Source: Pirellulales bacterium (GTDB taxonomy: Bacteria; Planctomycetota; Planctomycetia; Pirellulales; Lacipirellulaceae). From it: DNA of 37,001 nucleotides. The notes beneath the pieces were generated by a model that had not been told where the DNA came from, ran no database searches, and saw only the letters and a program-made list of their open reading frames with translations. This document shows positions 26,383 to 36,617 of this stretch, in pieces; within the stretch, counting starts at the first letter, position 1, and each line of letters begins with the position of its first letter. Location: the NCBI GenBank assembly GCA_022448265.1, contig JAKVCC010000017.1:69498-106498 (forward strand), given 5' to 3'. Position numbers and translations under genes: made by a program.

Positions 26383-27948
26383 ATGAACATCTTTTTTTTG
26401 CGATGGAGTTGCAGTCTCCGAGAGTTTTCCATTCGGCGATCGACGGTGGACGCAAGATTTGCCTGCAACGGGCTGGCACTTCTACTTGTCGCCGCTAGTT
26501 TTCTAGTCGTGGGGAGTGCGGGCGCCAATACACTGGGGGAATACTGGGGAACAGCCGAAAAAGAAGCCGAATATTATCCGGTTGTCGACGTGCAAGTCCC
26601 GGAGGAGATGGCGCTGGAAGCGGGTAGTTTTGAGGTGCTGCCAGATAACCGACTGGCCGTCGGTACGCGCCGGGGCGAGATTTACCTAGTAAGCGGGGTT
26701 TTTGACGAGAATCCCCAGCCTCGCTTTGAACTGTTTGCGCGCGGCCTTGATGAGGTGTTTGGCCTCAGTTACCGCGACGATGCGTTTTACGTGACGCAAC
26801 AAACCGAAGTCACACGAATTACCGATACCAATCAGGACGGCCGTGCCGACCGATTTGAGACTTTGAGTGACGTGTGGGGATTTAGGAACTATCACGAGTA
26901 TGCATTCGGATCGAAGATGGATCCCGAGGGCAATATCTGGGTTGCCCTGTGCCTGACGCATTCCTTTAAGTCGGAAGTGCCATTTCGTGGCTGGTGCCTG
27001 AAAGTCACTCGCGACGGCAAGGTAATTCCCGTTTGCAGCGGAATGCGGAGTCCTGGCGGGGTTGGGCCGAATGAGCACGGGGTGATGTTTTACACGGAGA
27101 GCCAAGGTCCATGGAACGGTTCCTGCTCGCTCAAGGTTCTGCAGCAGGGGGCCTTCATGGGAAATCCGATCAGTTTTAATTGGTACGATCTGGCTGAACA
27201 GATGGAGCGGCCCAAAGTCGAACCCAACACACCATCGCGCCTGGTGACCGAATGTGAACGGGTCAAAGAGTTGGTACCTTACGCAGTGGTTTTTCCTTAC
27301 AGGAAGGCCGGACGTTCGCTGTCGGGCTTTGTGGTCGATCGTACAGGCGGAAAGTTTGGGCCGTTTGAGAACCAGATTTTTGTCGGCGACTTTAGTCTTA
27401 GTATTGTCATGCGGGCCACTACGGAAAAGGTGAACGGGGTGTGGCAGGGGGCCTGCTATCCCTTCCGGGAGGGCCTTGCCACCGGATTACTCGCTTGTGA
27501 ATTCACGCCCCGCGGCGATTTGATTGTTGGCGGAACGAATCGCGGTTGGCCCGTTCGTGGGCCCGATGCCTTCGCGGTGCAGCGGCTCGACTGGACGGGC
27601 ATTGTGCCGTTTGAGATCAAGTCTATCCAAGCTCGTCCGAATGGCTTTCGTGTGACGTTTACGAAACCCGTGGCGGCCGATGTGGCGGGCGATCCCAGTG
27701 TGTATGATGTTTCGACGTACACGCATATCTACCAGGAAGGGTACGGTAGCCCGGAAGTCGACCAAACTTGGCCCCGCGTGGCCAAAGCCACGGTTGCCGA
27801 GGACGGTTTGACGGTAGATTTGGAGATCGATGGACTCGTGAAGGGGCACGTCCACGAATTTGATCTTGCTCCCATACGGTCGCGTGATGGGGATAAATTG
27901 GTTCATGTTAACGCCTACTATACGTTGAATGAGATTCCCCGCGAGTAG
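26383..27948 (+). CDS. Secreted beta-propeller protein, sorbosone dehydrogenase-like
   Basis: A 521-residue exported protein. A long N-terminus has a hydrophobic segment at about 30-50 (LALLLVAASFLVVGSAGA), after a basic stretch, so the true start may be later than ATG 26383. The body is a beta-propeller like those of glucose/sorbosone dehydrogenases and membrane-bound dehydrogenase domains of planctomycetes: VLPDNRLAVGTRRGEIY, TDTNQDGRADRFE (an EF-like aspartate loop) and GGTNRGWPVRG are visible. A C-terminal beta domain (about 410-510) follows. A PQQ-type cofactor is not proven; no PQQ-binding residues were identified. Being 6 bp after the hexahaem gene, it could donate electrons to it. Confidence 0.82.
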   Translation: MNIFFLRWSCSLREFSIRRSTVDARFACNGLALLLVAASFLVVGSAGANTLGEYWGTAEKEAEYYPVVDVQVPEEMALEAGSFEVLPDNRLAVGTRRGEIYLVSGVFDENPQPRFELFARGLDEVFGLSYRDDAFYVTQQTEVTRITDTNQDGRADRFETLSDVWGFRNYHEYAFGSKMDPEGNIWVALCLTHSFKSEVPFRGWCLKVTRDGKVIPVCSGMRSPGGVGPNEHGVMFYTESQGPWNGSCSLKVLQQGAFMGNPISFNWYDLAEQMERPKVEPNTPSRLVTECERVKELVPYAVVFPYRKAGRSLSGFVVDRTGGKFGPFENQIFVGDFSLSIVMRATTEKVNGVWQGACYPFREGLATGLLACEFTPRGDLIVGGTNRGWPVRGPDAFAVQRLDWTGIVPFEIKSIQARPNGFRVTFTKPVAADVAGDPSVYDVSTYTHIYQEGYGSPEVDQTWPRVAKATVAEDGLTVDLEIDGLVKGHVHEFDLAPIRSRDGDKLVHVNAYYTLNEIPRE

Positions 27949-27978
27949 ATTTGTGCCACGCTATTTTTTGTAGCAGCT

Positions 27979-28029
27979 ATGTTAAAAGTCGCGATTACTG
28001 ATTACACGTTCCCGTGCGACGGCTGGTAG
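27979..28029 (+). pseudogene. First codons of a 2-hydroxyacid dehydrogenase
   Basis: ATG 27979 opens a 16-codon frame that begins MLKVAITDYTFP, the characteristic start of CtBP-like D-2-hydroxyacid dehydrogenases (residues about 1-12). After TTC CCG it runs into unrelated sequence and a TAG at 28027-28029. At that point an E2 acyltransferase sequence begins in a different frame, so the rest of the dehydrogenase has been lost. Confidence 0.55.
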
Positions 28030-28317
28030 ACCAGGCGGTGTCAGGCGTCCTGGATCACGATCAATTAGCCGGTGGCACGTTCACGGTCACAAATCTCGGC
28101 AAGTTCGACATCGACTACTTCACACCTATTATTAATTTGCCGCAGACGGCTATTTTAGGCGTTGGGCGAATCGCTGATGAGCCTGTCGTGGTGGAAGGTA
28201 AAGTGGTAGCCGGTAAGACGATGGCCCTGAGTTTGACCTTTGACCATCGTGTTGTCGACGGCGGCCCGCTGGTTGCAACAACTGGGCAAAAGGATCCAGC
28301 AACTGATTGCAGATTAA
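28014..28317 (+). pseudogene. 3' fragment of a 2-oxoacid dehydrogenase E2 subunit
   Basis: The frame from 28014 encodes the end of the catalytic domain of dihydrolipoamide acyltransferases: GGTFTVTNLGKFDIDYFTPI, NLPQTAILGVGRI and the active-site motif SLTFDHRVVDG. The lipoyl and E3-binding domains and the first half of the catalytic domain are absent. Just after the active-site motif the frame is broken: the natural C-terminus (ARWLQQLGKRIQQLIAD, stop 28315-28317) lies in another frame. Both truncation and frameshift show it is dead. No E1 or E3 genes are in the window. Confidence 0.82.
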
Positions 28318-28414
28318 GGCGCCGTGTGAGACAAAGCGACACGGACGAGACAGTTTTTCCATTCTTCCGGGCATAATCGAGATCGGCCCTTTGTTGCGAG
28401 CACACCACAACCGA

Positions 28415-30337
28415 ATGCAAGTCAAAAGAATTCAGTTGAGGGCGGCCCTCCTGTCGTTGGCCCTATTGTTTCTGGGCCTCGGTTGTCGAGAAACACAACC
28501 TTCTTCGGTGGGCAGTCCTTCGGCTATCCCAGCGGTTGGCGATCGTGGCGAACCCGCAGCAACAGCAATCCCGCAAGTCACGTCAACAAACTATATCGGC
28601 AGTGAAGCGTGTGTCGAGTGCCACCAGGAGATCACTGATCAGTACCGCGGCCATTCGATGGGCCGCTCGCTGGCACCGGTGATGCAGGCCGAGCCGGTCG
28701 GGCCGGCCAAGGGTTCCGCGTCGGATACGCCTGGCAACAAGTCTTTTGTTGCAGGTGGATTCCGCTATGAAGTACTGGAGCGTGAGGGCAAGGTATTTCA
28801 CCGACAAAGTCGCGTCACCGACGAAGGGGCCGAAATGGCCGTTATCGAGCAGGAAGTCCATTACGCGGTCGGGTCGGGGCAGCATGGTCGCTCCTATTTG
28901 GCGAATCGGGACGGCTATCTTTTTTTGTCACCAATTACTTGGTATCCGGAAAAGGGCATTTGGGATCTGTCGCCCGGATTTGAAAAGGTCAACTCGCAGT
29001 TCAATCGTCCAGTCATTGAGTCGTGCCTGTTCTGTCATTCGCATCGGCCGTTACACGTCCCGCACACGGCGAACCGGTACTCGGACCCTGTTTTTGACGG
29101 CCATGCCATTGGCTGCGAGCGTTGTCACGGACCGGGCCGGCAACACGTGCAGAAGCACCGTGAGGGCCAAGTCATAGACGCCGGCGCAGACGAAATCGTC
29201 AACCCAGCCCATTTGCCGCCACGCCTACGCGAAGCAGTATGCCAGCAGTGTCATCTTTCGGGTGTGGCACGCGTGTTACAGCCCGGATGCTCCCTGCAGG
29301 ATTTTCGCCCTGGGCAGCCATTGGAGTCATGTTTTTCTACCTTTGTCCTGCGGCCCGACACGTCCAAAGAAAACCCGTTTGTCGGGCAGGTCGAGCAGAT
29401 GGTCGCGAGCCGCTGTTTTCAGGCCAGCGATGGCAAGCTGGGATGCATTTCTTGTCACGATCCCCACGGTTTGCCGGCACCCGAGGCGAGGATCGAATTT
29501 TATCGCAATCGATGTTTGCGCTGCCACGCTACGGATGCATGCGATCTGGACGAAACCGCGCGCCAAAAGGCGGCCGACAATAGTTGCATGGCCTGCCATA
29601 TGCCTCGCCGCGATACTGAGGTGCAGCATGCCGCGATGGTCGATCACCGGATTCCACGTCACGGGGCAGAAGCGTTGCATGAGAAACCGGCCAGCCAGGT
29701 CGATAGCCTAGCGATGCCCATCGTGCGTTTTGGAAGCACTCTGGCGCCACCACTGGTGGACCGCGACCTAGCGATCGCCCTGATGATGGCGACCGATTCA
29801 CTGCCAAAGGCCATGCGGTCGGATCTTCAAAGGCGCGCGTTGACAACGTTGGAGCAAGTCGCGCGGGACGATCCCGACGATTTGCCCGCCCACGAGTATT
29901 TGGGGCAGGCCTATCTGGCTGAGGGTCGGGCTCGCGAGGCAATTACCGTCTTGGACCACGTGCTGCGGCGTCAACCCGGACGAGAGGTCAGTTTAGCGGT
30001 GATGGCCGATCTGATTGGCGCGATGGGTGACCATGGGCAGGCCATTCAATACTGGAAGCGCGCAATTGACGTGAATCCGTGGATGTCCCGGTACTGGTAT
30101 GGCCTGGCCAAAGCCCATGATCGGAGCGGTCAGTGGATGCAGTGCCAGGAGACAGCCCGGCAAGCAGTTCTTCGTTTTCCCACCAGCATGGGTGCCCGCC
30201 ACTTGCTCGTCGAGAGCTATTTAAGGTTGGGGCAACCCGCGCGTGCCGAGGAGGCGTTTGAGTGGATCCTACGGTACAAGCCGCGCGGTTTGGATGCCCT
30301 ATCCAAGTGGTACGAGTCGCATCCCCTGCGACGCTAG
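28415..30337 (+). CDS. Heptahaem c-type cytochrome lipoprotein with TPR repeats
   Basis: A 640-residue predicted lipoprotein. From ATG 28415 the signal ends in LGLGC (lipobox cysteine 24), with upstream frame residues to 28307 discounted. Seven CxxCH c-haem motifs occur at residues about 66, 204, 234, 276, 344, 367 and 391; the second is followed by SHRPLH. The pattern resembles multi-haem cytochromes of the c554 type. From about 500 to the end there are tetratricopeptide repeats (AHEYLGQAYLAEGRAREAI and later a repeat around HLLVESYLRLGQPARAEEA), likely a protein-protein surface. It would be anchored outside the cytoplasmic membrane and pass electrons. It lies 98 bp after the E2 remnant. Confidence 0.87.
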   Translation: MQVKRIQLRAALLSLALLFLGLGCRETQPSSVGSPSAIPAVGDRGEPAATAIPQVTSTNYIGSEACVECHQEITDQYRGHSMGRSLAPVMQAEPVGPAKGSASDTPGNKSFVAGGFRYEVLEREGKVFHRQSRVTDEGAEMAVIEQEVHYAVGSGQHGRSYLANRDGYLFLSPITWYPEKGIWDLSPGFEKVNSQFNRPVIESCLFCHSHRPLHVPHTANRYSDPVFDGHAIGCERCHGPGRQHVQKHREGQVIDAGADEIVNPAHLPPRLREAVCQQCHLSGVARVLQPGCSLQDFRPGQPLESCFSTFVLRPDTSKENPFVGQVEQMVASRCFQASDGKLGCISCHDPHGLPAPEARIEFYRNRCLRCHATDACDLDETARQKAADNSCMACHMPRRDTEVQHAAMVDHRIPRHGAEALHEKPASQVDSLAMPIVRFGSTLAPPLVDRDLAIALMMATDSLPKAMRSDLQRRALTTLEQVARDDPDDLPAHEYLGQAYLAEGRAREAITVLDHVLRRQPGREVSLAVMADLIGAMGDHGQAIQYWKRAIDVNPWMSRYWYGLAKAHDRSGQWMQCQETARQAVLRFPTSMGARHLLVESYLRLGQPARAEEAFEWILRYKPRGLDALSKWYESHPLRR

Positions 30338-30503
30338 CCAAACGGCAGGATAAGCCCCCTCACTTGCTTAACGACAGAGTCCCAGCATTACGCCGGGGCG
30401 GCGTAGATCAGACTACACGAATTTTGCAGGCGTCAAGCATTGTTCCAAGGGTCGCCACTCCATTAACCGGCAGCAACGCAAACACGAGCCAGCAAAAAAC
30501 GGC

Positions 30504-31541
30504 CTAAGGAGATTCGACGACAAACCCATCGCGACGATCTCCCAGCCGGTTGAACGTGACGATGTCGATTCCATAATCGATTCGCGACACATGTCCATCG
30601 GCATAGACGACGTGGAACGCACTGGAATGCGCCGAACCAAAATAGTACCCAATATTGCCACCCGGATTATCGTTTCGTTGGGTCTCGGGAATGTCTGGCC
30701 CCGGTTGATAGCCCGTGTATCGAACGATGTCGGGATCCCAGCCGTCGGTCCACCCCTGATCGTCGTGCCAAGCACCAATTTCGTAGCGGTTGGAGTGCAA
30801 TCGCTTCTCGCCCAGCATGATTGTGTTGGATGTGCCGTCTTCAATTTGCCCACTGGTACATGGCTGGCTGGCGATCGTGCGCGTAATAATCCCGAAGTAG
30901 TCGTTACTGGTGTAAGTACGTCCTTTATATTGATACTCTCGGCCACTTTCCACGACGCCATGGCCAATATCATGCCAGTACCACGGCTCGTGATCGAGAT
31001 CATTGGGGTCTAGCTCACCGTCTGGTGTGGCGCTGGCATAGTCGTTCAGCGCACAGCAGCTCGAAGCGGAGTTTATACGTCGCGATGGACAAAAATACAT
31101 AGGAATAGGCGTTTGTTGGATCAACGTGTTACGTTCTAAATCTCCCTTACCGTAGCCCTTGGAGATATTTTGGACCGCCGTATTTTCAACGTATGGAAGG
31201 ATCTGCACCATCCAGCCATAGCCCTTACTGTAAATCGAATCTGCATTGCCCGAGTCATGCCAGGGTTCGCTGCCGCCGGTCGGATACTCGTTTTTCGCGG
31301 ATTCGTAGTTCAGGGCGGCCAGACCCATCTGTTTTAGATTGTTGACGCACCTCGTCCGGCGCGCCGCCTCGCGGGCTGCTTGCACCGCTGGGAGTAACAG
31401 AGCTACCAAAACCCCAATAATGGCAATGACAACCAATAATTCGACAAGCGTAAAGGCAGCTCGACGCGATTTTTCAGAAGTGCTCGCCAGATGCAGTTTC
31501 CCTAGCGGTTGTACTGATGTGTTGTGTAAGCCATTCTTCAT
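30504..31541 (-). CDS. DUF1559 prepilin-type protein
   Basis: A 345-residue member of the planctomycete-specific DUF1559 family. The N-terminus has a type IV prepilin signal: basic residues, then [19 protein letters not shown] (about 29-47), in which cleavage would precede F and E is at the fifth position. Next comes [20 protein letters not shown], the invariant family segment. The C-terminus has the H-x9-DG motif ([12 protein letters not shown]). It is likely exported and may form pilin-like structures; function unknown. It lies 69 bp downstream of a small lipoprotein gene on the same strand. Confidence 0.92.
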   Translation of the reverse strand: MKNGLHNTSVQPLGKLHLASTSEKSRRAAFTLVELLVVIAIIGVLVALLLPAVQAAREAARRTRCVNNLKQMGLAALNYESAKNEYPTGGSEPWHDSGNADSIYSKGYGWMVQILPYVENTAVQNISKGYGKGDLERNTLIQQTPIPMYFCPSRRINSASSCCALNDYASATPDGELDPNDLDHEPWYWHDIGHGVVESGREYQYKGRTYTSNDYFGIITRTIASQPCTSGQIEDGTSNTIMLGEKRLHSNRYEIGAWHDDQGWTDGWDPDIVRYTGYQPGPDIPETQRNDNPGGNIGYYFGSAHSSAFHVVYADGHVSRIDYGIDIVTFNRLGDRRDGFVVESP

Positions 31542-31610
31542 GACACATGCACCTGTTTGTATGGTTTTATCAAAGTAAAAATAATGTCAAATGAAAAAAT
31601 GGGCGGGCCA

Positions 31611-32096
31611 TTATTCGCGAGCTAAGAATTCTTCTAGCTCCGCATCGTCCACTTCCATTGCGTAGCCCAACTCGAATGCGACCAGCTTCTTGCCGCCGTA
31701 TCCTTCTTTCTCATGAGCCGCCACGTTGCGGTCCATTCTTTTCGAATTTGGTCTGCCATATCTAACCACGTACCTTTGGCCATCCCGTGGCGACGTCAGT
31801 AATTGGTCAACGTCAGTTGGGTTTCCTCGGGCCTTCAGCCGACCGCTAATATATTTGACGAATTGTTTTTCATTGGCCGGAGGCCTATTGCGGTTGCTAA
31901 CGCGGAAATGTTTGTACCATTTGGCTACTTCTTCGATCGCGAGTTGACCCTCAGGCGGAGGCGGTCCAGGACCGCAAGAGGTGGCCGAAAGCACCGTGAC
32001 GACTAACCCAAGCGACAACCATGCCCGGGCGGTACCTGTGATCGAAAAATATTTCAACAACCTCTCCCATAGTAATGAGCATTCATACTTAGCCAA
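31611..32096 (-). CDS. Small putative lipoprotein of unknown function
   Basis: 161 residues from a TTG at 32096; no ATG is available in the frame, so the start is uncertain (a TTG near a GGGAGAGG, ten or so codons in, is another choice). A hydrophobic segment (WLSLGLVVTVLSATSC) ends in a lipobox-type cysteine, followed by proline-rich GPGPPPPEG. The mature part is a small mixed domain with RPPANEKQFVKYISGR, ending in an acidic DDAELEEFL. I recognise no family; the composition is like small partner proteins found beside DUF1559 genes, here placed upstream instead of downstream. Confidence 0.65.
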   Translation of the reverse strand: MAKYECSLLWERLLKYFSITGTARAWLSLGLVVTVLSATSCGPGPPPPEGQLAIEEVAKWYKHFRVSNRNRPPANEKQFVKYISGRLKARGNPTDVDQLLTSPRDGQRYVVRYGRPNSKRMDRNVAAHEKEGYGGKKLVAFELGYAMEVDDAELEEFLARE

Positions 32097-32516
32097 AACT
32101 TTTTACCCATTAATTTTTCGCGAGGTGAGCCGCCCTTGGCGGATGCTGCAAATACAGGCTTCTTTTCAAAGTAAGCCAAATTGGGCTAATCCAGCCTCCA
32201 GCCTAGCATTCAATCCGGCAGCCGTAAATCGAGTGATTAGAGAATATACATATATGATAGCCTTAAACTATACCTCTGGCGATATGTGGTTCCGGCCATA
32301 GGCTTGCTGCATTCGGCCTCCACAAGCCATGCAACGCAACTAAAATCTTTTAAATACAGATTTTTTGGGGCAGCGGGACTACTCTGGTTCGCCGGTCAGA
32401 GCTGGAAAAACAGTTTCTACTGCGACGATGACGTGCAGGAGTTTTACTGGGTTACCCATGGCAAGGGCAGCCATTTCCATGGCGGGCAGGTCCCCAAAGG
32501 CGTGTTGTGCCCAAGA
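32097..32516. other. AT-rich intergenic region between two minus-strand groups
   Basis: No supported gene. Between 32100 and 32350 the sequence is clearly more AT-rich than its neighbours and may hold the promoter of the lipoprotein gene. From about 32340 both strands keep a long open frame, the plus one reading GAAGLLWFAGQSWKNSFYC, with no family recognised. Confidence 0.35.
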
Positions 32517-33956
32517 TTAGCTCAGAATTTCGCGGACCACACGCGCCTCTTCAACTCCGGTAAGTTTTTGATCGAGGCCCTGGAAGGGGAACCGGAGGCG
32601 GTTATGGTCGATCCCAAGTTGATGCAGTATGGTAGCCTGGAAATCGCGAATGTGGACAGGGTTCTTAGCAATATTGTAGCAAAATTCGTCAGTCTCACCG
32701 TAGCTCGTGCCACCCCGGACGCCGCCCCCTGCCATCCAGGTAGTAAAACAGCGTGGGTGATGGTCGCGACCGTAGTTATGACGATTCGCCATTTGTCCCT
32801 GGGCGAAGGTTGTGCGGCCAAACTCGCCGGCAAACACCACGAGCGTATCGTCCAATAAGCCGCGCTGCTTGAGGTCTGTAATGAGCGCGGCGATGGGCTG
32901 ATCCACGTCCTGGGCCTGACCTCGTAAGTTGTCAGGGAGTTGCGAGTGATGGTCCCAACCGCGATGGAAGAGCTGAATAAAGCGGACATCGCGCTCGGCC
33001 ATCCGTCTCGCAAGCAGACAATTGCGGGCAAAGGATCCGCTCTTGTAGACCTCGGGACCATACTTGTCTTGGACGGCCTTGGGTTCGCTGCTGAGATCCG
33101 TAAGTTCGGGAACAGACATCTGCATGCGAAAAGCCATTTCCTGCTGAGCCATAGAGGTTTGAATCTCGGGATCTCCGGTGACCTCCTGCTGCTCCTCATT
33201 GATGCGCGAAACAAAGTCCAACATTTTGTGACGCGCACTGCGATCGATGCCAGGAGGATTAGAGAGAAACAAGACCGGGTCGCCTACCGACTGGAAGGCG
33301 ACTCCCTGATGTTTTGAGGGCAGAAAGCCAGTGCCCCAGAGGCGGCTATAAAGTGCCTGGACGTTGACCTGCCCCGACCAGAAGGCGGAGGTCAATACGA
33401 CAAATTCTGGCAAGTCTTTGTTCATTGACCCCAACCCGTAACTCAGCCAGGCGCCCATGCTTGCCTTGCCCGGCATTTCCGAGCCAGTACAGAAAAACGT
33501 TTTCGCCGGGTCATGGTTAATTGCTTCAGTGTGCGTGGATTTGATCAAGCAAAGATCGTCCGCCACGGTTGAGAGGTGGGGCAGCAGCTCGCTCATGACC
33601 AAGCCACTCTTGCCTTGGGGAGCAAACTTGAACACCGAAGCGCAAATATTCTGTGTGTGGCCCCGGGTCATCGTCGTAACCCGTTGTCCCTTGCTGATTT
33701 CTTTGGGAAGCGGCTGTCCGTGACGCTTTTCCAAATTGGGTTTGGGGTCAAAGAGGTCGAGTTGGCTGGGGCCCCCTGCCATAAACAGAAAGATCACCCG
33801 CTTGGCTTTGGCGCGATGATGCAGGCCCAAGGTTGAACGGGCCGTAACGGGGCTTGCGATGGCCGCCGCTGTCGCGCCAAGTCCCAAGCCAGCGCTGCGA
33901 ATGAACTGGCGACGGTTTTGTATGTCGCAAAATTGTTGAAATGTGTGGGTCATCAT
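32517..33956 (-). CDS. DUF1501 secreted sulfatase-like protein
   Basis: A 479-residue protein of the DUF1501 family (alkaline phosphatase/sulfatase-like fold). It has a twin-arginine signal: R15-R16 in [12 protein letters not shown], followed by a hydrophobic core, so it is exported folded. The mature domain begins [19 protein letters not shown], a family signature (metal-binding D-x-D-type start), and later has [10 protein letters not shown] and [21 protein letters not shown]. The substrate is not known. Its ATG overlaps the stop of the upstream DUF1553 gene by four bases (ATGA), the usual planctomycete pair, so both are made together. Confidence 0.92.
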   Translation of the reverse strand: MMTHTFQQFCDIQNRRQFIRSAGLGLGATAAAIASPVTARSTLGLHHRAKAKRVIFLFMAGGPSQLDLFDPKPNLEKRHGQPLPKEISKGQRVTTMTRGHTQNICASVFKFAPQGKSGLVMSELLPHLSTVADDLCLIKSTHTEAINHDPAKTFFCTGSEMPGKASMGAWLSYGLGSMNKDLPEFVVLTSAFWSGQVNVQALYSRLWGTGFLPSKHQGVAFQSVGDPVLFLSNPPGIDRSARHKMLDFVSRINEEQQEVTGDPEIQTSMAQQEMAFRMQMSVPELTDLSSEPKAVQDKYGPEVYKSGSFARNCLLARRMAERDVRFIQLFHRGWDHHSQLPDNLRGQAQDVDQPIAALITDLKQRGLLDDTLVVFAGEFGRTTFAQGQMANRHNYGRDHHPRCFTTWMAGGGVRGGTSYGETDEFCYNIAKNPVHIRDFQATILHQLGIDHNRLRFPFQGLDQKLTGVEEARVVREILS

Positions 33957-36355
33957 CGCCGGACCTTGGTGAGTTCAAGGTTAAACAGACTGTGCGTCAT
34001 CATCGTCCAGGCCGCCAATTCTGCGCATGCCAGGCCATCGACCTCTTCGCGATTATCCGTAAGCGAATCAGCAAGCGCCGGATTGTTTTCGTAGTACGTG
34101 CGAAAGTCGTTGAGTGCGCGTTCCATGAGCGCAATCCGCTGTTGACTGGGCCGATGAGAGGTAACCTTTTCGTACACGAGGCTCAGGCCACGCTGATCGT
34201 CGCCGCCAGCTTCCGCAAGCGTGTTTTCAGCGCAAGCCTTGGCGGCCTCGAAATACTCCGGCTCATTCATGAGTAGCAACGCCAGGAGTGGGGTATTAGT
34301 ACGCTCGCGGCGCGCCACGCAATATTCCCTGGAGGGGGCGTTCATGATCGTCATTTGCGGAGGCGGCATGCTGCGCCGCCAGAAGGTATAGAAGCTTCGC
34401 CGGTAAATGGCATCACCCGTATCGGGCACGTAGCTCACCGGGGACGACATGCTGACCGCTTTCCATAGCCCCGGCGGTTGGGGCGGTTTTACGCTTTGAC
34501 CGTACATCTTGATATTGAGCTTGCTGCCCAGAAACAGTATCTGATCGCGGATCATCTCCGCGTCCATTCGGTATCGGGACCCCCGCGCTAATTGGCGGTT
34601 CTCAGGATCCTGGTCAAACTCGACCGGGTCAGCATCCGAGCTCTGGCGATAGGTACTTGAGTGGACTATCTCGCGAACAAGGTCCTTGATGTCCCAGCCC
34701 GATTCGATGAATCGCAGTGCCAGGCTATCCAGCAGTTGAGGATGGCTGGGCCACTCGCCTTGTGCGCCAAAATCTTCCGCCGTCTTTACAAGTCCCACTC
34801 CAAAGAACTGTTGCCAAAACCGATTTGCCGCGACGCGGGCGGTGAGCGGGTGTTGCGGTTCAACCAACCACTCTGCCAAATCCATGCGAGAGTACACGCC
34901 CTCTTTTTCCTTAAGCGGCGGCAGGAAGGCCGGCGTATTGCGCGACACCAATTCGCCTGGTGCGTCGTACGCACCTCGTATCAGCATATGGGTTGGGGTC
35001 GGGACAGCCTTCTCTTTCATGACCATGGCCGTAACGGAGGCCGTCGTTTCCGTTCCGCGTTCTTGCTCTAATACGTCCTTTGCGGGCGTACGGTCTTGTT
35101 TTGTTTTTGGTGGCGCGCGGGCAATATCAGTCTTGATTTCTGGGGCCGCCAGAGTAATGAAGGGCGGTTGAATGCCATTTTTTGGCGCGTGCCCCGTTTC
35201 GGGAGCACCATCAAAGTTGTTGAAAAATGCGTAGAGCTGATAATATTCCTTTTGACTGATGGGGTCGTACTTGTGCTCGTGGCACTGGGCGCATTGAACC
35301 GTGAGTCCAAGAAAGGTGGTGCCAAATGCCTCGACGCGGTCCAGCACGTTTTTGTGAAAACTCTCTTCCGGTAGGGCAGTCCCGGAGTCGATGATCAGAT
35401 GCAGGCGGTTGAAACCGGAGGCAACGAGCTGATCTTGTGTGGGTTCTGGATACAGGTCGCCAGCCAACTGGTACATGATGAAATCATCAAACGGTAAGTT
35501 TTCATTGAAGGCGCGAATCAACCAATCGCGATAGGTCGAGAAATTGCGATAAAAGTCCTTATGCATGCCGTTGGTATCTGCCAGGCGAACCAGATCGGCC
35601 CAATAGCGGGCCATGTGTTCTCCGTACTGCGGCGTATCCAGCAATCGCTCTACCAGTTTGGCATAGGCGTCCGAGGAGTCATCCTGGACAAAGTCGTGGA
35701 TCTCGTCGAGGGTTGGAGGCAAACCGGTCAGGTCGAACCTGAGGCGGCGGATTAGCGTTCGCCGGTCCGCTTCACTGTTCGGTTGCAATCCCTTCTTCTC
35801 AAGATTCGCCAGCACTTGGTCGTCGATGAGCCCTCGACTCCAATCGCTATTTTCTACCGTCGGCGGCAAGCTAGTCTGAGGCGGCACGAAGGCCCAAAAT
35901 TCTTGAAACTCCGCTCCCTCAAGAATCCATTGCTTCAGTAGTTCCTTCTCGTGTCTGCTGAGGGATTTTTTGTGTGCGTCCGGGGGAGGCATCACCTCGT
36001 CTTGATCATCCGAGTTGATTCGCCGCCAGAGTTCGCTTTCCTGCAGGCTCTTCGGCTTGATGGCGGTCGTTCCCTCATGGGAGCGAAAGGCGCCCTCTTC
36101 CCCATCGGGCTGGTCTAACCGCAAGTAGGATCTGCGATCGTGCTCATTGGGGCCGTGGCATTGAAAGCAGCGGTCCGAAAGAATCGGCCTGATATCGCGA
36201 TTAAAGTGAACGCTCGCCGCCCGTCCCGGACACGCAATCACTAGCAAAAAGACGACACCTACACACCGAAATATTCCAAAACAAGGTGTCTGCCGCCTTT
36301 TTGGGGGTTTGGGTAAAATTTCCGGCATATTATGCATTCCACGGGTGTCAGTCAT
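33953..36355 (-). CDS. PSCyt1/DUF1549/DUF1553 cytochrome c protein
   Basis: An 800-residue exported protein with the standard planctomycete domain order. A hydrophobic signal lies at 32-42. PSCyt1 follows with haem motif CFQCH (63-67); DUF1549 (PSCyt2) spans about 160-370 with [16 protein letters not shown] and the second CxxCH, CAQCH at 355-359; DUF1553 spans about 490-760 with [34 protein letters not shown] and [16 protein letters not shown]. These proteins are thought to couple with DUF1501 enzymes in periplasmic breakdown of polymers, but no activity is established. The exact start is uncertain: an ATG nine codons downstream is also possible. Confidence 0.92.
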   Translation of the reverse strand: MTDTRGMHNMPEILPKPPKRRQTPCFGIFRCVGVVFLLVIACPGRAASVHFNRDIRPILSDRCFQCHGPNEHDRRSYLRLDQPDGEEGAFRSHEGTTAIKPKSLQESELWRRINSDDQDEVMPPPDAHKKSLSRHEKELLKQWILEGAEFQEFWAFVPPQTSLPPTVENSDWSRGLIDDQVLANLEKKGLQPNSEADRRTLIRRLRFDLTGLPPTLDEIHDFVQDDSSDAYAKLVERLLDTPQYGEHMARYWADLVRLADTNGMHKDFYRNFSTYRDWLIRAFNENLPFDDFIMYQLAGDLYPEPTQDQLVASGFNRLHLIIDSGTALPEESFHKNVLDRVEAFGTTFLGLTVQCAQCHEHKYDPISQKEYYQLYAFFNNFDGAPETGHAPKNGIQPPFITLAAPEIKTDIARAPPKTKQDRTPAKDVLEQERGTETTASVTAMVMKEKAVPTPTHMLIRGAYDAPGELVSRNTPAFLPPLKEKEGVYSRMDLAEWLVEPQHPLTARVAANRFWQQFFGVGLVKTAEDFGAQGEWPSHPQLLDSLALRFIESGWDIKDLVREIVHSSTYRQSSDADPVEFDQDPENRQLARGSRYRMDAEMIRDQILFLGSKLNIKMYGQSVKPPQPPGLWKAVSMSSPVSYVPDTGDAIYRRSFYTFWRRSMPPPQMTIMNAPSREYCVARRERTNTPLLALLLMNEPEYFEAAKACAENTLAEAGGDDQRGLSLVYEKVTSHRPSQQRIALMERALNDFRTYYENNPALADSLTDNREEVDGLACAELAAWTMMTHSLFNLELTKVRR

Positions 36356-36387
36356 ATTAATTTAACTTGCTGACAATGGCACTTGTA

Positions 36388-36393
36388 ATTATA
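36388..36393 (-). promoter_or_regulatory. Possible -10 element for the DUF1553/DUF1501 pair
   Basis: TATAAT on the minus strand, about 33 bases before ATG 36355. No good -35 hexamer is seen at the right spacing, so the promoter assignment is tentative. Confidence 0.3.
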
Positions 36394-36543
36394 GCTGGGG
36401 CCTATCGGCCTCGCTACATGCGAGATGGGGCAACCGCCAAGCAGGCAAACGTCGCTCAGTCTAGCAAAAGAGCGCATGACCTTTTTGTTTACGGTACCGG
36501 GTGCCTATTGCTAATGGTATAAGTCATTGGCTTGTAGCAACTT

Positions 36544-36617
<74 letters not shown>

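Noticed and set aside
32286-32858. Plus-strand frame of 190 codons
   Set aside because: Its second half is antisense to the DUF1501 gene, and the first half has no family features.
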